Origin: Protopterus annectens
Lineage: Eukaryota > Chordata > Ceratodontiformes > Protopteridae
DNA: 64,000 nt
Direction: 5' to 3'
Assembly (NCBI RefSeq): GCF_019279795.1
Contig: NC_056737.1
Coordinates: 1,196,393,146 to 1,196,457,145 of the forward strand
Shown: positions 30,100-41,639 of the stretch, piece after piece
Numbering within the stretch: the stretch's first letter is position 1
How the letters are laid out: the number at the start of each line of letters is the position of its first letter
Program-made: the position numbers and the translations under genes
Notes under the pieces: model-generated
The model's input: only the letters and a program-made list of their open reading frames with translations
Told to the model about the DNA's origin: nothing
Databases searched by the model: none

Positions 30100-31400
30100 G
30101 AAACTTTGAAAAGACATTTAAGAAAAATGTGTAAAGAAGAAATGGATATTTCAAAAGTTTATAATGGGGGGTTATGGACTGGTAGATAGGAATGCAATGT
30201 TGTACTAAAGATGGAAAGTGATAACATTACAGGCATTCCTAGCATTTTAAATGTTAAAGGAAAAAAGGCTGTGCTAAAATATTGAGGACAACCCAAAACA
30301 TGTTTTTTTATGTGGAAAAGAAGGGCATCTAAGAAACAATTGTGACAAAAAGAAATGTTATGTACGTAGGGAAATGGGTCATGATGCAAAAAATGTGAAT
30401 TGAAATGTTATAATGAAACAGTGCATTTATGGATGAATTTAAAAATTATACAAATAGGGTAGAAAATGGAAAAAAAGAGAAAATAATGGATATAAAGAAT
30501 AGATGTTAATAGAGTTAGAAGAAAACATTGAAAAAGAAGAAAATATAAAAATAAAGAAAATAAGCTAGACTAAGGTTCTGAAATAAGTGATGAAGAGGCG
30601 ATAAACTGGAAAATAGTAAAAGGGAAAATATTCTATCAGAAAAAGGGCAAAAGAAAATAGGAAAATAAAGTTTAAAGGCAGGAACACAAAAAAGATGGAA
30701 ATGTGTGACAATACAAGAAGTATTGCAAGACATATTTTGGTAAGGACAGAAGTTAATCTCTTGTAAATTAAAAAAAAATAAGATAGTAATAATTTTATGA
30801 TTCTTTTTGTAAATGTGACTAATATTAAGAATATAGCAAGAAGGATAGGGTTTGGAGTGCTGTAATACAAGTGATGTGGATATAATTGTGTTGGAAGATG
30901 TTAGAGTTTTAACAAATGAGGACCGATTACAAAGAGAAATGTTATGGAGATATAATGTGGAATCTGGAAAATGATTGGTGCTCTGGTGTAGAGCTATTTT
31001 ATAGTGGAGCAGTAAAAAGTATTGAATGTAACATTAGTAAGAATGCAAAGATTATATATTGCGTATTGAAGATGGAAAGAAAAAAAGCGTATCAAATTAT
31101 AGATTTATATGCTTATGTTACTTGTAAAAAAAAGTAGAACTTATTCCAACAAAGTTTAGAGTATGTAGTGGTAAGTATGAATATTATAATACCATGAGAT
31201 TTCACATGTGACTTAAGGGGTTCTTAAAAAAAGAAAGGAAATTATGTAAGAAAAATGTTAGAAGTTTTAAGATGTGGTAAGCTAATAATATGGAACAGAA
31301 ATTTGTGGCCATATAGAAGGGGTATATTTAAATCTGAAATTGATTATTTTGTGATATTAGAAGAAATATGTACAGCAGAAGGAGAGACAGTTGTAACAGG
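30100..31400 (+). mobile_element. Decayed Tx1/L1-like LINE, left part
   Basis: A-rich, heavily decayed sequence. Around 30,300-30,390 is a zinc-knuckle remnant (CGKEGHLRNNCDKKKC, then REMGHDAKN), as in ORF1 of Tx1-type LINEs. The frame at 30,916-31,137 (GVELFYSGAV... and AYQIIDLYAYV) looks like the middle of a Tx1/L1 APE endonuclease. FKSEIDYF near 31,330-31,350 resembles the SRIDYF end of that domain. The continuation appears at 37,680-38,160, so younger SINE and CR1 insertions split the element. A zinc-knuckle gene of another retroelement is an alternative for the first part. Confidence 0.45.
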
Positions 31401-31814
31401 ATTTTGTGTTATTTAATTTTATGTCTGTTTTTCAATTTGCGTTTGAATGCTATAATTCCACAATTCTATTGGAGTAGGTGGAGTTATGAAATTATGCATG
31501 CAAATTTTAAGTTAATCAGTTTCCAGATTTTTGGCCAATCCTACCTACTTTTCATGGGCTTTTGTCCAGATTTTTGATGATTCTAAGTTGAGAGGTATGG
31601 ATGCAAAGGAAGATAAAGAATATACAGAATAATAATTCTGTACTGCTCTTAGGTTGTTTTTAACACTATTCTAATATTTCCTAACCTCCTCCGGTACTGC
31701 AAAGGCTATTCTGAGTTTGCCAAAGTTCTCCTGAGTCTGCCAAAATACTTCTAAGTTTTGCAAAGTTTTTCTGTCTGTTCTCTTACATTGTCCAATTTTA
31801 TCTGTGTTTTGTTG
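31401..31814. other. No feature recognised
   Basis: AT-rich, with a small imperfect repeat of CTGAGTTTGCCAAAGTT-like words at 31,700-31,770. Possibly still part of the old LINE. Confidence 0.3.
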
Positions 31815-32070
31815 AACAGAACGGCACAGTGATGCAACGGTAGCATTGTTGCCTCACAGCAAGAGGTGCGCCGGTTTGATTCTCGGCTGGGGTGCCTCCT
31901 GTGTGGAATCTGCATGTCCTCCCTGCATTCGTGTGGGTTTCTTCCAGATGCTCCGGTTTCCTCCCACAGTACAAAGACATGTATCTGGAGCATTTTGCGC
32001 TGGGCTTCCACTGAAAATTGGCTTTGTTCCAAGTCGGACATTCACGGTAAACAAATGTTAAATAAATATT
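31815..32070 (+). mobile_element. tRNA-derived SINE with L2-like 3' tail
   Basis: The tRNA-like head (GGTAGCATTGTTGCCTCACA, GGTTTGATTCTC) is followed by the conserved central segment of V-SINE/Mermaid-type SINEs (GTGTGGAATCTGCATGTCCT, ATGCTCCGGTTTCCTCCCAC, AAAGACATG). The 3' tail reads CCACTGAAAATTGGC...GTAAACAAATGTTAAATAAA. This is the 3' end of the L2 LINEs at 4.66 and 44.7 kb, so L2 proteins probably moved it. Confidence 0.75.
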
Positions 32071-32339
32071 TCTCAGGGTTAGTGGACTTATTTCCAAAGA
32101 TTCCTAACACTGCAGGAATTCTGGCTTTGGTTGTAAAGCATCTGTTACCGCACCCGAGCTCAATACCAGTTTGTTTTACATTAAGCTGAATTCAACCCAT
32201 CCAAGTTGGCAATTGTTGGTAAATAGTTTATTGTGTTTTTATCTTGATTGGCCTGAGGGATTAACTATGTAAAAGTCTTTCATCCTGCTGGTATAAAGTG
32301 ATGTATAAATGCAATTCCCTGTGCCTTGTATATAAGCAA
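32071..32339. other. No feature recognised
   Basis: Non-coding sequence between a SINE and the CR1 5' region. Nothing was recognised. Confidence 0.3.
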
Positions 32340-32460
32340 ACTTCTCCAGCATAAAATTCTCTATAGGAAACAGTCTCCATAGTCTCCCACTGTTCACATC
32401 TGCTCAAAGAGCTGCCAGTTAGTACAGAGGGCAGTACCACTGCAGGTCATCTAACAGGAG

Positions 32461-33302
32461 CTGCTCAACGTTTGGTGACTTTTGCCAGAGATCTGGAGAT
32501 ATTCTGCTGAAATCCAAACCATACACTGCTAAAATTGAAAAAAAAGTACTTTTTGAGTTTTCTTTGCACTGTGCTGACTATATTTTATCATTTCTCTGCC
32601 TCATTTTGCTCATTTTTAATGTATTTTTTTTGCACTTTAAAAAATCTACTCTGTTGCCTTTAGTAGTTAGTGCATGGCATAGATGAGATTCAGATCTGCT
32701 GAATCTAGACAGTTTTGTTACACTTGAGCACTGTTCCAGCCATCTTACATTAGGAGGGCCCTGCCTGCACCCTTGTGGCAGAAGCATTTAGTCTGAGCAT
32801 CATCTGAGTTGAAGATTGCTGAAGGAAAGCTCATTGTGTGCTTTCCCACTGGTAGTTTAGTTTAAAAGTGTTTAATTTCAGCCTCATGTTTGCACAGATT
32901 TGCACTCTTTTAACCAGAACTGCTCAGCATTTGGTAGCTTTTGCCAGAGGTCTAGAGAGATTCTGCTGAAATCCAAAAATAAGCATCTTGTGAGTTTCCT
33001 TTGCATTTTACTGACTGTATTTTATCATTTTGCTGATTGTTACTGTATTTTTCTGCACTTTAAAAAAGCTGTTATTTTGCTTTAAGTAGTTAGTACACAA
33101 CATAGCCTAGATTTGGAGTGACTGAATTTAGACTGTTTTGTTACACTTGAGGAGCATTCCAGCCATCTTACATTAGGAGGGCCCTGCCCACACCATTGTG
33201 GATGAAGTGTGCAGTCTCAACCGCATTAGACTTGGAGATTACTGGAGGAAAGCTCATTGTATGCTTTCTCACTGGTAATTTAGCTTAAAAGTGTTTAATT
33301 AT
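32461..33302 (+). repeat. Divergent tandem duplication in CR1 5' UTR (units 423-459 bp)
   Basis: Unit one starts CTGCTCAACGTTTGGTGACTT at 32,461 and unit two CTGCTCAGCATTTGGTAGCTT at 32,920. Both contain TCTGCTGAAATCCA, CAGCCATCTTACATTAGGAG, GGGCCCTGCC and AAAAGTGTTTAAT. The second unit is shorter by about 36 bases. The ACATTAGGAGG...CTTGTGG part resembles the duplicated 5' UTR block of copy 1. Confidence 0.7.
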
Positions 33303-33639
33303 GCCTGTATTTAGGCCTTGTGTTTATGCACAGCTGCACACCATGCAATGGGGTTCAGTGGTGCCCTGTATAGATGCAAATGCCTTGAAAGACAATTTTC
33401 TCCTAGACATGTTAGTGAACCCTCCCAAGCTTCTCTGCTGCACTGTGAGAACCTCAGTTGCACACTGAGAAGCATTATTATAACTTTCACCCCTAGCCTT
33501 CAGCAGAATAACCCCCTTTGTCCTAGACTAAAATCTGGTCAAATTAGCCCACTCCACAATAGTAGTTATGGCAAAAACCTGCTATAATGGGCGGTTAGTT
33601 TCCAATCATTTCTCTGGCCAGCCTGATTGACATGGGCAT

Positions 33640-34580
33640 CCTGAGGCAATGTAGTAACTGCCTCATGTATACTGACAACTACTTCCTTCTAAAACAAACA
33701 AATACAATATGTGAAAGATGTAATTACACTATGAACTTGGAATAAATTCTCTAACAAACAAATACAATATGTGAGAGATGTAATGACACTATAAACTTGG
33801 AATCAATTCTCTTGTAACAAACCAGACATCAAGCAAGTTGTCATCACATACACATCATCTCTCACATAAAAGAAGGTCACAGCATATAAACCCACATACA
33901 CAGAGGTACTCGATAGAACCCTACCAAAAGATCAGAGACTTCCCAAGGACAAACCAATTGCACACACTGCACAGCAAATAGAATCCACTACATGTAACAA
34001 CACACAAACCAGTGTCTCAGAAAATAAGCCCATAAGGCAGAACACCTAAAAACCAAATGTCTAGGTCATAGGTGACTCCATAGTGAGACACACAGATGTT
34101 CCCCTCAACAGGCTGGACAAGGAGAAGGTCACAGTTAGCTGCCTGTCAAGTGCCAGGATCCATCAAATCATGCACGCACTCAAGTCACTCAACAGCAATT
34201 ACCGTTATGAGTATGTCATAGTACATGTTGGGGTGAATGACTTGAGACATACTTCTCTGGACTATATGAAGAGAGACATGACCAAATCCTCAGATTATGT
34301 GTCCTAGGCAGGTGTGTCCCTCGCCCTTAGCAACAATCTACCTTCACCCAGGATGATGCCACAATATAGACAAACAATGACGGACTTCAACAATTGGCTT
34401 AGCTTCTGGCATCATTCCAGGGGGATCCAGTATCTGACAGCCTGGGAAGACGTTGTTAAAAGACCACACTGCTTTGCCAGAAATGGTCTTCACCTGTCTC
34501 CCCTTGACTTTCAGATACTGTCAAAATGCTTGCCTCTGCCATGGTGCCTTTGTTGGGCACTGTTAAGACAGTAACATTTC
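33640..34580 (+). pseudogene. CR1 copy 2 ORF1 (esterase)
   Basis: Pieces in several frames. The N-terminal Cys segment (QCSNCLMYTDNYF and NTICERCN) carries a ~61-base tandem duplication at 33,691-33,811, which repeats the NTICERCN part. The esterase follows: GDSIVRHTDVPLNRLDKEKV (34,070-34,130), VIVHVGVNDLRHTSLDY (GxND block intact, unlike copy 1), and HCFARNGLHLSPLDF with the catalytic His (~34,470-34,510). All SGNH blocks are recognisable. A stop near 34,305 and frame changes make it non-functional. Confidence 0.7.
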
Positions 34581-34619
34581 TGACATAAAAAATCATGCTA
34601 TGCAGCTTAATGCTAGGAG

Positions 34620-37480
34620 TGGAAACAGGAAACTGCATTCCCTGGAAGCACTCTTTGCCTTGGAAGTTGCTGATGTCTGCAAGTCACTGAGACATGGTTT
34701 AAGGCCACAGACAGCATCCCCGCAGTGCAAGACTATAATGCCTTCCACATGTTTAAACCCAAAACTAGTGTAAGAGAAACAAAGGTGGAGGTGTATCCAT
34801 CTTCATTAAAGCCAAATACACCTCAAGACTGGTTAAACAGTATGACTCCCTTGAGCTACTCCAAGTCCAACTAACTATAGGTAAAACACCCTACCACATC
34901 ATTGCTACAGGTCCCCCACCATGAACCAAAAGCATCACACCACCTACTTGGACTTACTAGAGTCACTCAGTATGGTCATGGGAGATTTCAGCCATCCTTC
35001 TATTGATTAAGCGACATACATGAGCACGAACATGCTTGCCCTGAGGTTCCTAGACTTTGTCAATACAAATGCCATGGAACAGCTAGTCTGCACCCCCATA
35101 AGGGATTCAAATGTCCTAGACTTTAGACTCATCAACAAGAGGCATCACTGCATTAGCCCCTGTGTGTTGCACTCCCTGGTAAGGTCAGACCACAAATCTG
35201 TCTCATTGAAAGTAATGATCAGACCAGACACCAGCACAGGAGCAAAAGGACTGAAAATTTTCTCCAAAACAAACTATGGCCTATGAGGTTATGGTACAAA
35301 AAGTTTCAAACCCCCTGCAAACACAGCCAACAGTGACTACTATGCAAAGGAGTACACCAATGCTCTGTATAACCACCTAAACAACTGTATACTCAGCTGT
35401 ACCTGACCAGATGAAAACCAGGCCCTCCCAAAAAACTGGCTACCCTGATAGACCTCAAGCATAGATAGGTTATATAAGAAAAGGAAGAAACTGATCAGTA
35501 AGAACAAGAGGGAACTTACACAGCAGAAGACAAATACCCTCCACAGCTTGAACGTGCAAATCAAATATCTTGTAAAGCCCTCTAATGCTATTTATGAAGC
35601 TAAACTAGCATCCCTAGCTAAGGATAATTATAAGGCATTCTTTAGCATAATGCAAAATCTAAAAGGGAATGCTCAACTATGTGCCAAACATATAATGGAT
35701 GGTACCTGTAATACTGAACCTGAGGAAATTGCCAACCTGCTAGCTGGCAGATTTGGGGAAAACTTCACCCCCCTGTCCCCACCAGACATACCCCAAAGCA
35801 TGCCTAACACCAGTCCCCTAATATCTCCAAAGAGCAGGTCATATCAGGGTTCTCCAAGGCCAAAAACACAGCTTCTATGGGACCAGATAACATCTCAGGA
35901 TGCTTACTAAACAATTTAAATCAAGACCAAGCTGAACCACTTGGCACTCTCTTTAAACTCAGCCTGAGCATTGACTTTGTTCCAGCAGAGTGGAAAACAG
36001 CAACAGTAATCCCCTTGCACAAGGGGGTCCATTAACCGACCTTGGGAACTGTAGACTTGTAGGCCTAACCAGCCTTATCTTCAAGGCCATAGAAAGAATC
36101 ATCATGGACAGTGTCAACAAGGACATAAGTGACCTTCAAACTCTTGATCTGACTCAGTTTGGCTTTGTTAAGGGTAGAGTATGCTTATTGAACCTGGTGG
36201 ACTTCTTCAAGGGTGTCACTAAATCCCTGGATGAAGGAAAACAGTACATACTGCTTATCTTATCATACATACTGCTTACTGCTTATCTTGACATATCCAA
36301 GGCTTCTGACACCCCCCCCCCCACTCAGGTATCATTTGGAAACTTTCCCAGCTGGGGATTAACCCATACACCACTACAGTGGATGGGTAGCCAACTGGCT
36401 GACCAACAGAACACATACTGTCAAAGTTGGGAATTCCACCTCTACCAGTAGACCAATTACCAGTAGCATACCACAAGAATCTGTGACAACTGGCTGACCA
36501 ACAGAACACATACTGTCAAAGTTGGGAATTCCACGTCTACCAGTAGACCAATTACCAGTGGTATACCACAAGAATCTGTGCTGGATCCTCTACTTTTGGA
36601 CTCTATTTCTTGTAAGTCCAGGCGAAAGTAGATGGCATGTGGCTTAACAAGTTCTCTGATTATTGCAAAGTGGGTGCAATCACTGAGTCCCCAAATGATG
36701 TTAGCATATTACAAAAGGGGCTAACACAAACAAATGACTGGTGTCAAAGCCATGGACTAAAACTGGATGGAAAAAGGGCATTATTATCCCCTTTGGCAAA
36801 GAGTAAAACCCTGCGAATTACAATATTGACAGCACCCTCCTAAGCTAAAACTCAGTGGTGTGAGATTTGAGAACAGCAGTTGATAAACTTTGATCACCAT
36901 GTATCCACTGTGGTAAGGAAAGGCTTCCAAGCTGCACATCTCATAAGTAAGGCCATCACATCCAAAACTAAGGATGTCATAACTTCTTTGTACTTGACCC
37001 CCATCAGAGCACTAATAAAGTGCAATGCTCCCTTTTGTATGTACCTCACCACACACCTGCAGCAGCTGGAAAGACCACAGAGGTTTCTCATCATGAAAAT
37101 ACACGGCCTCCAAAACATGACCTTCATGGAAAGACTGAAAACTATGTCACTTTACTCTGTATCCTACAGGCTGCTGAGACGTAACTTGTGCCTGGCCTAC
37201 AGAGCAGTCTCTGACCTGCCCTAGTGGAAATGCTGCACATCTGCAAGTCAAATGGGACAAGAGACACTTGTACCAGGGATCTGAACCTAGCCTGTGACAT
37301 TAACAGAACATGAATATATCTCCCACAGATTGCCAGCCTATGGAATAAAGTCACAATTCATGTGAAGCAGACTTCCGCAATAACCCTATTCAAGTGCAAT
37401 TTAGACAATTGGATCGGAGACTGCAAGTTTACCCCTGGGATGGCAGCTATGCCCCTGATGGACAGGGTCAGTCAGTGCTG
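34620..37480 (+). pseudogene. CR1 copy 2 ORF2 (endonuclease and RT), decayed
   Basis: The endonuclease keeps EVADVC and TETWFKATDSIPAVQDY (~34,660-34,735), the single-copy counterpart of the 48-bp unit, then FLDFVNTNAMEQLV and SLVRSDHKSVSL (~35,180-35,210). RT keeps LTSLIFKAIERIIMDSVN (36,065-36,120), LTQFGFVKGRVCLLNLVDFF, a decayed motif A (AYLDISKASDT), and LNKFSDYCKVGAI at 36,640, where the catalytic FADD is FSDY. A 94-base tandem duplication lies at 36,398-36,575. Many stops and frameshifts are present. Confidence 0.75.
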
Positions 37481-37600
37481 CTCATAGACTCAGTCTGTGA
37501 ATAACAGCCATCTAACCAAAATCCATTAAGGAACACTGGTATAACATGGCTAGGCTTGTAAAGGCCCTAGGGCCATTAGCCTAAGTAACCCCCTGTGTAC

Positions 37601-37601
37601 T

Positions 37602-37655
<54 letters not shown>
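37601..37655. repeat. (ATA)n tail of CR1 copy 2
   Basis: About 18 ATA units directly follow the CR1 3' UTR (GTGTACTTATAATAATAATA). Copy 1 ends instead in TATGAACC repeats, so the tail repeat was replaced or re-expanded here. Confidence 0.85.
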
Positions 37656-37679
37656 GGAATAAAAAGGATAAATGAGAAA

Positions 37680-38160
37680 ACATTGTGTGAAAAAGAAAAA
37701 AAGTAGTATTACATTTGTGGATAGATCATATTAATATGAGGTTATTTTATACAAACTGGTCTGAATATTGGATTGTTTTAAGAAATAAATATAAAAGATG
37801 TCTTTATGGTGTCAGAATGATGTAAGAAAGATATTGAAAAAGTATGAAAATATATATACAGATGCATTAGATTTAGAGAAACATGAAAGAGAGTATTAAG
37901 ATAAAGAAAAATAAACCATTGTTTAAACTAAGGTGTTCTTTGACATGGAAAAAGAAGAGATGTCAGCATATTTATGGAGAATAATCGAGGAAAATAGCAG
38001 TGTAATGAGGGAAATGACAAATATGAAAGGAGAGCCAAAAGGAACACAGCAACAAATTATGAATATTGTAATATATTATGTAGAAGAAATGTTTAAAGGA
38101 AAAAGAAAGAATATAACAGAATATGTCAAGTTAAAAAATTCTCAGAGCAATTAAATAAAT
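37680..38160 (+). mobile_element. Decayed Tx1/L1-like LINE, right part
   Basis: A-rich sequence with a frame at 37,933-38,154 (FFDMEKEEMSAYLWRIIEEN, then IMNIVIYYVEEMFKGKRKN). It fits the endonuclease-to-RT linker of Tx1/L1 ORF2, where FFxxEKxR precedes a helix and an IxxxxxxFYxxLY-type end. It probably continues the element at 30.1-31.4 kb. Confidence 0.45.
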
Positions 38161-39658
38161 AATTTGAAAAATATATTTCTTTATATGAGTTGGAGGGCAG
38201 AAAAATACAATAAATAATTTGAAAACATCAGCAGTACACAAGTATATAAAGTACAAAAGTGCAAAAAAATTAATTTAAAGTACTTTTCTGTGCAAGGATC
38301 TCATTGGATATGAACCAAGTGTTTGTGAGCTCTGTGGAAATGAGCCAAGAACTGTGCAAACACACCGAATTTGTAGAGGCAGAGAAAACTGGCTAAACAA
38401 AGCCAATAGCCCTCTGACCAGTGGCTGCTGGTGACTTCAAATTAAAGCGGGGGCTGCAGGAGACAGCTGAATGGGTGGGGCCAATGGGAAGGGGTGTAGC
38501 CAGCTAGAAAGGGGTGGAGCTATGCTCAATACCACTAAAACTGGGACTTTAATTAAATGTGCTGCCCTGGGTGCCAAACTGTCATTACAACAGTCCAGTC
38601 AAGACAAAATGAAGTGTAGAAGAAAAAAATATTTCAATGCATTGGCTACATGACACCTTACTTAATATCTAGATGGAAACACAAAGGTTGTGAGGCATAA
38701 AAAAATAAATTACTTTTTAAATACATTACTGGAATGCCAAGCAAAATCAGGTATAAAAAAAAAAAACAAGCAGCACTCAACTCAAACCACTTCTCCTTGC
38801 ACTGCAGTTCTAATTATAATTTATATTCAGCTTTATAAAATTACCAAGTAACATGCTGAAAATAGCAATCTCTGTGATACCCCCACTTGTAAAAATGTTT
38901 CTTATCCAAAAAAAGACTTGCTGCCTGACAACTATCTACTTCTTTCATGGAGAAGACATGATCAAAGTAAAATGAACAGCAAACAAGAAACAAGCTCAAG
39001 ATAAATTGCTTAATGGATTATTGCACAGGTTATGGACCACACATGATAGACTGGCATTCTGTTTAGTTTATGGATAAAGCCTGCAAAGATGACTGCAAGT
39101 CTCCAACAAATGTAATGAGCTTCTGAAAATACTGTAATCCTGTCCTTTATTACAAATACTGTCATATGCATTTCAATACCTAAGGCTTATGTGTTATCTA
39201 GTTATGTTAATATCCTCTTCATGGCAACAACAAAGAGGCTTTCAATGTTGGTAATTCTTTAACAGTATGCTTATTAAAGCTTACTTGCATCTTACAATCT
39301 CCAACAAGCTTACCTGATGGTCATTAAAGCACTGATACTTAAACACAGAGCAACAGGGCACTGCGACAGCATGCATTTTCTGAATAATAAGAAGCATAAA
39401 TCAACAGTATAAAAATATGACAGAAAACCAGAACATTCTGCAAAATCAAGGACAGATGAAAAGCCACTGTAGTACTTGTGTCTACCTTGGATGGGGGATA
39501 CCCTGCACATTTACACTGCATGGGGGGATACCCTGCACATTTACACTGCACAACTGCTCCTTGCCTTGCCTGGACACATCCAGAGTCACTGCATGGGGGA
39601 GTGGGGTGCAAAAAGTATGTCACAATTTGAAATGTCACTGGCTGATGGCTCTGACACT
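38161..39658. other. No gene recognised; one small tandem duplication
   Basis: AT-rich sequence without convincing coding potential. CAGTGGCTGCTGGTGACTTC at 38,421 looks like the end of an old DNA transposon, but no partner end was found. At 39,489-39,552 a 35-base unit (ATGGGGGATACCCTGCACAT...) is present twice. Confidence 0.35.
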
Positions 39659-40200
39659 CATACCTCTCAACCTCAGAGCAAGAAATCTAGACAAAGCCAT
39701 ACACAGAAATGGGACACATGTCCAAAAATAAGGACATTTTTAATATTGCTCTTAGAAACTTAAAAAGATAATAGAATAGTAGTAGGTCTTGCATTAGTAT
39801 GAATTTTCTGAAGTGTATGAAATCTGAAACTCAAATGTCTGCCATTATTTTCTAAGTTCAATCTTTAATGATTTGCCACTAATTTGTCAGAAAACTACAA
39901 TTTTTTTGAAAAACAGATCAAAAATGTGATGCAAAAATATAAAATTGCCTCACAATAACCCTGGGAACCTGTCAAAGAAGGGACACCTTTTTAATATTAG
40001 TACTGTTAACTTGAGCAGCTGACAAAAATAAGAGAATCTGCATGCATTTCTGAAATAAAAGTAATCTATAACTCTGATCATTACAGTTATTTATAATTGT
40101 AAACCCTCCATGTTTTCTACCAAAACTGCCATTTTGCAGAGGGATTATTAGGGGGAGAGCAACATTTTGAGCCATAATTGGGGACAGTTGAGAGGTCTGG
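39659..40200. mobile_element. MITE-like element(s) with CATACCTCTCAAC ends
   Basis: Starts with CATACCTCTCAACCTC (39,659) and ends with ACAGTTGAGAGGTCTGG (40,184-40,200), an inverted pair. The interior (AAAAATAAGGACATTTTTAATATTG, CTGAAACTCAAATGTCTGCC) is shared with 40,234-40,531 and 41,640-42,475. At 540 bases it looks like two related copies fused near 39,970. It is non-coding. Confidence 0.6.
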
Positions 40201-40233
40201 ATATTCCTAATTCTATAAAGTGATTTATTTGCA

Positions 40234-40531
40234 CATACCTCTCAACTACTTAATGCAGGAAAACTGGACAAGGCCAGATATATTGGGGGAACATACAAAC
40301 AGTACAAAAATTGCAATTGTATAAACTTAAGACAGTTGATAGAATAACAGGTCTTGCTTTAGCATGCATTTTTCTGAAGGTTATGACATCTGAAACTCAA
40401 TGTCTGTCATTATTTAGTGACTTCATTCCTAAATGACTTGCCAGAAAAACACAAATTTTATGAGGAACAAACCAAAAATAAGAAGCAAAAATATATTAAT
40501 TCTGCAAAAATCTGGACAGTTGAGAGGTATA
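40234..40531. mobile_element. MITE-like element, ~298 bp, both ends present
   Basis: Left end CATACCTCTCAACT and right end AGTTGAGAGGTAT are perfect inverses over 13 bases. The interior is AT-rich and non-coding, with words shared by the neighbouring copies (TAAACTTAAGACAGTTGATAG, GGTCTTGC, TTATGAGGAACAAA). It is a non-autonomous DNA transposon; the superfamily is not determined because target duplications are unclear. Confidence 0.65.
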
Positions 40532-41329
40532 GTTCAGGTGGGGCTGTCTTTGAGTTTGCTGCTCTTCCCCCCTCACAAAATTAGGGTTGAATGGAACCTC
40601 CCCCCTGCAACCATTCCAATGTCCCATTGCTTGGTTATTTCACCCCATTTACCAGAAAACACTGTAATGTGCATACTGCTTTACTTCTGCGATGATTTGG
40701 ATTTCATTTGAAAGTTTTAGTTTGCATTTTACAGCACAAACACTAATAGACATCTGCTAAACAAAGCAATGCAGTCTCACAATGAAAATAGACTTAGCAT
40801 TAAAATGTTTCTGCCCTTGAAACTCACATTCATTGAAACAGCATTGAAACCCACATTCAAAGAAAATACATTTTGCCAGTGGCAGATAAAGATTAATCTT
40901 GGGCTGTTTTCAAATCATAGCCCCCTTGCACAAGAAACATACATGTGCTCTTTGATACACTTTCCTGATTGTATTAAATGATATTCCTTGTACAATACAG
41001 TACAGTTGTTAGAGGGCATTTTAAATTTGTTTTGAACATTTTTCCAGTAAACAATGAAACAAAATGCATCCACCAATAATGACAAAATTGCCCATTTCAG
41101 AACATTTCTATCATAAAAGTCTACTCAAACTTCTACAGCCCACCAGTATCAGTAAATATGCACAATCTCTGAAGAAGTAAAAGTCATCTAAATAATTCCA
41201 CATTAAAGAAATCAGTAACTAATGAAGAGGTTGCTGCTAACAAACAACTTTATATTTCATTGTTTCATCTACAAATAAAGTGTCTGTTGCCCTTGAGGAA
41301 TAAATAGCCTATGTTGCATTAAAAACATG
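40532..41329. other. No feature recognised
   Basis: AT-rich sequence. Short open frames are present but none is convincing. A direct repeat of AAACNCACATTCA words lies at 40,820-40,855. Confidence 0.3.
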
Positions 41330-41545
41330 ATAAGCTAGTAATATTGCAACAGGGAATGGATGGCGAACTGATAACAGGTTTATAGTTACTAGGTGTTTTT
41401 GCCAAAAAGGACTGCAGCATCCACCCCCTTTACAACACAATACAGTATCAGCAATGCATCTACCTACTGTGGGAGTAGAACCCACAGCCTTCTGCATCAA
41501 AAGCAAGTACACTCCCTGTTGTGCTATTAACAATGCAAGCAGATT
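41330..41545 (-). mobile_element. tRNA-derived SINE-like sequence
   Basis: On the minus strand ATAGCACAACAGGGAGTGTA (A-box region) and GAAGGCTGTGGGTTCTACTC (B box) sit with tRNA-like spacing (41,470-41,530). The following body (GCTGCAGTCCTTTTTGGC) extends to about 41,330. Another tRNA-like head on the same strand lies at 41,765-41,825 (GGTATGTTGCTCTG...GTCCTGCATTCAAGTC). Confidence 0.5.
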
Positions 41546-41639
41546 CACCATAAGCAGCACTAAACTTTTGTTCCCCTGCAGCTTTCAGCTCCTTGTAAAA
41601 TCTATTCGACATTCAGCTGTATCTCTGAACTTTGCAGCA

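Larger units (their letters stand above)
32340..37656 (+). mobile_element. CR1 LINE copy 2, long but decayed
   Basis: A plus-strand CR1: a 5' UTR with a divergent tandem duplication (32,461-33,302), ORF1 with the Cys pattern and SGNH esterase (~33,640-34,580), an APE endonuclease start (~34,620-35,280), linker, RT (35,990-37,230), 3' UTR, and a tail that here is (ATA)n instead of TATGAACC. The 3' UTR GGCTAGGCTTGTAAAGGCCCTAGGG matches copy 1. It is more decayed than copy 1 and holds several internal small duplications. Confidence 0.85.
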
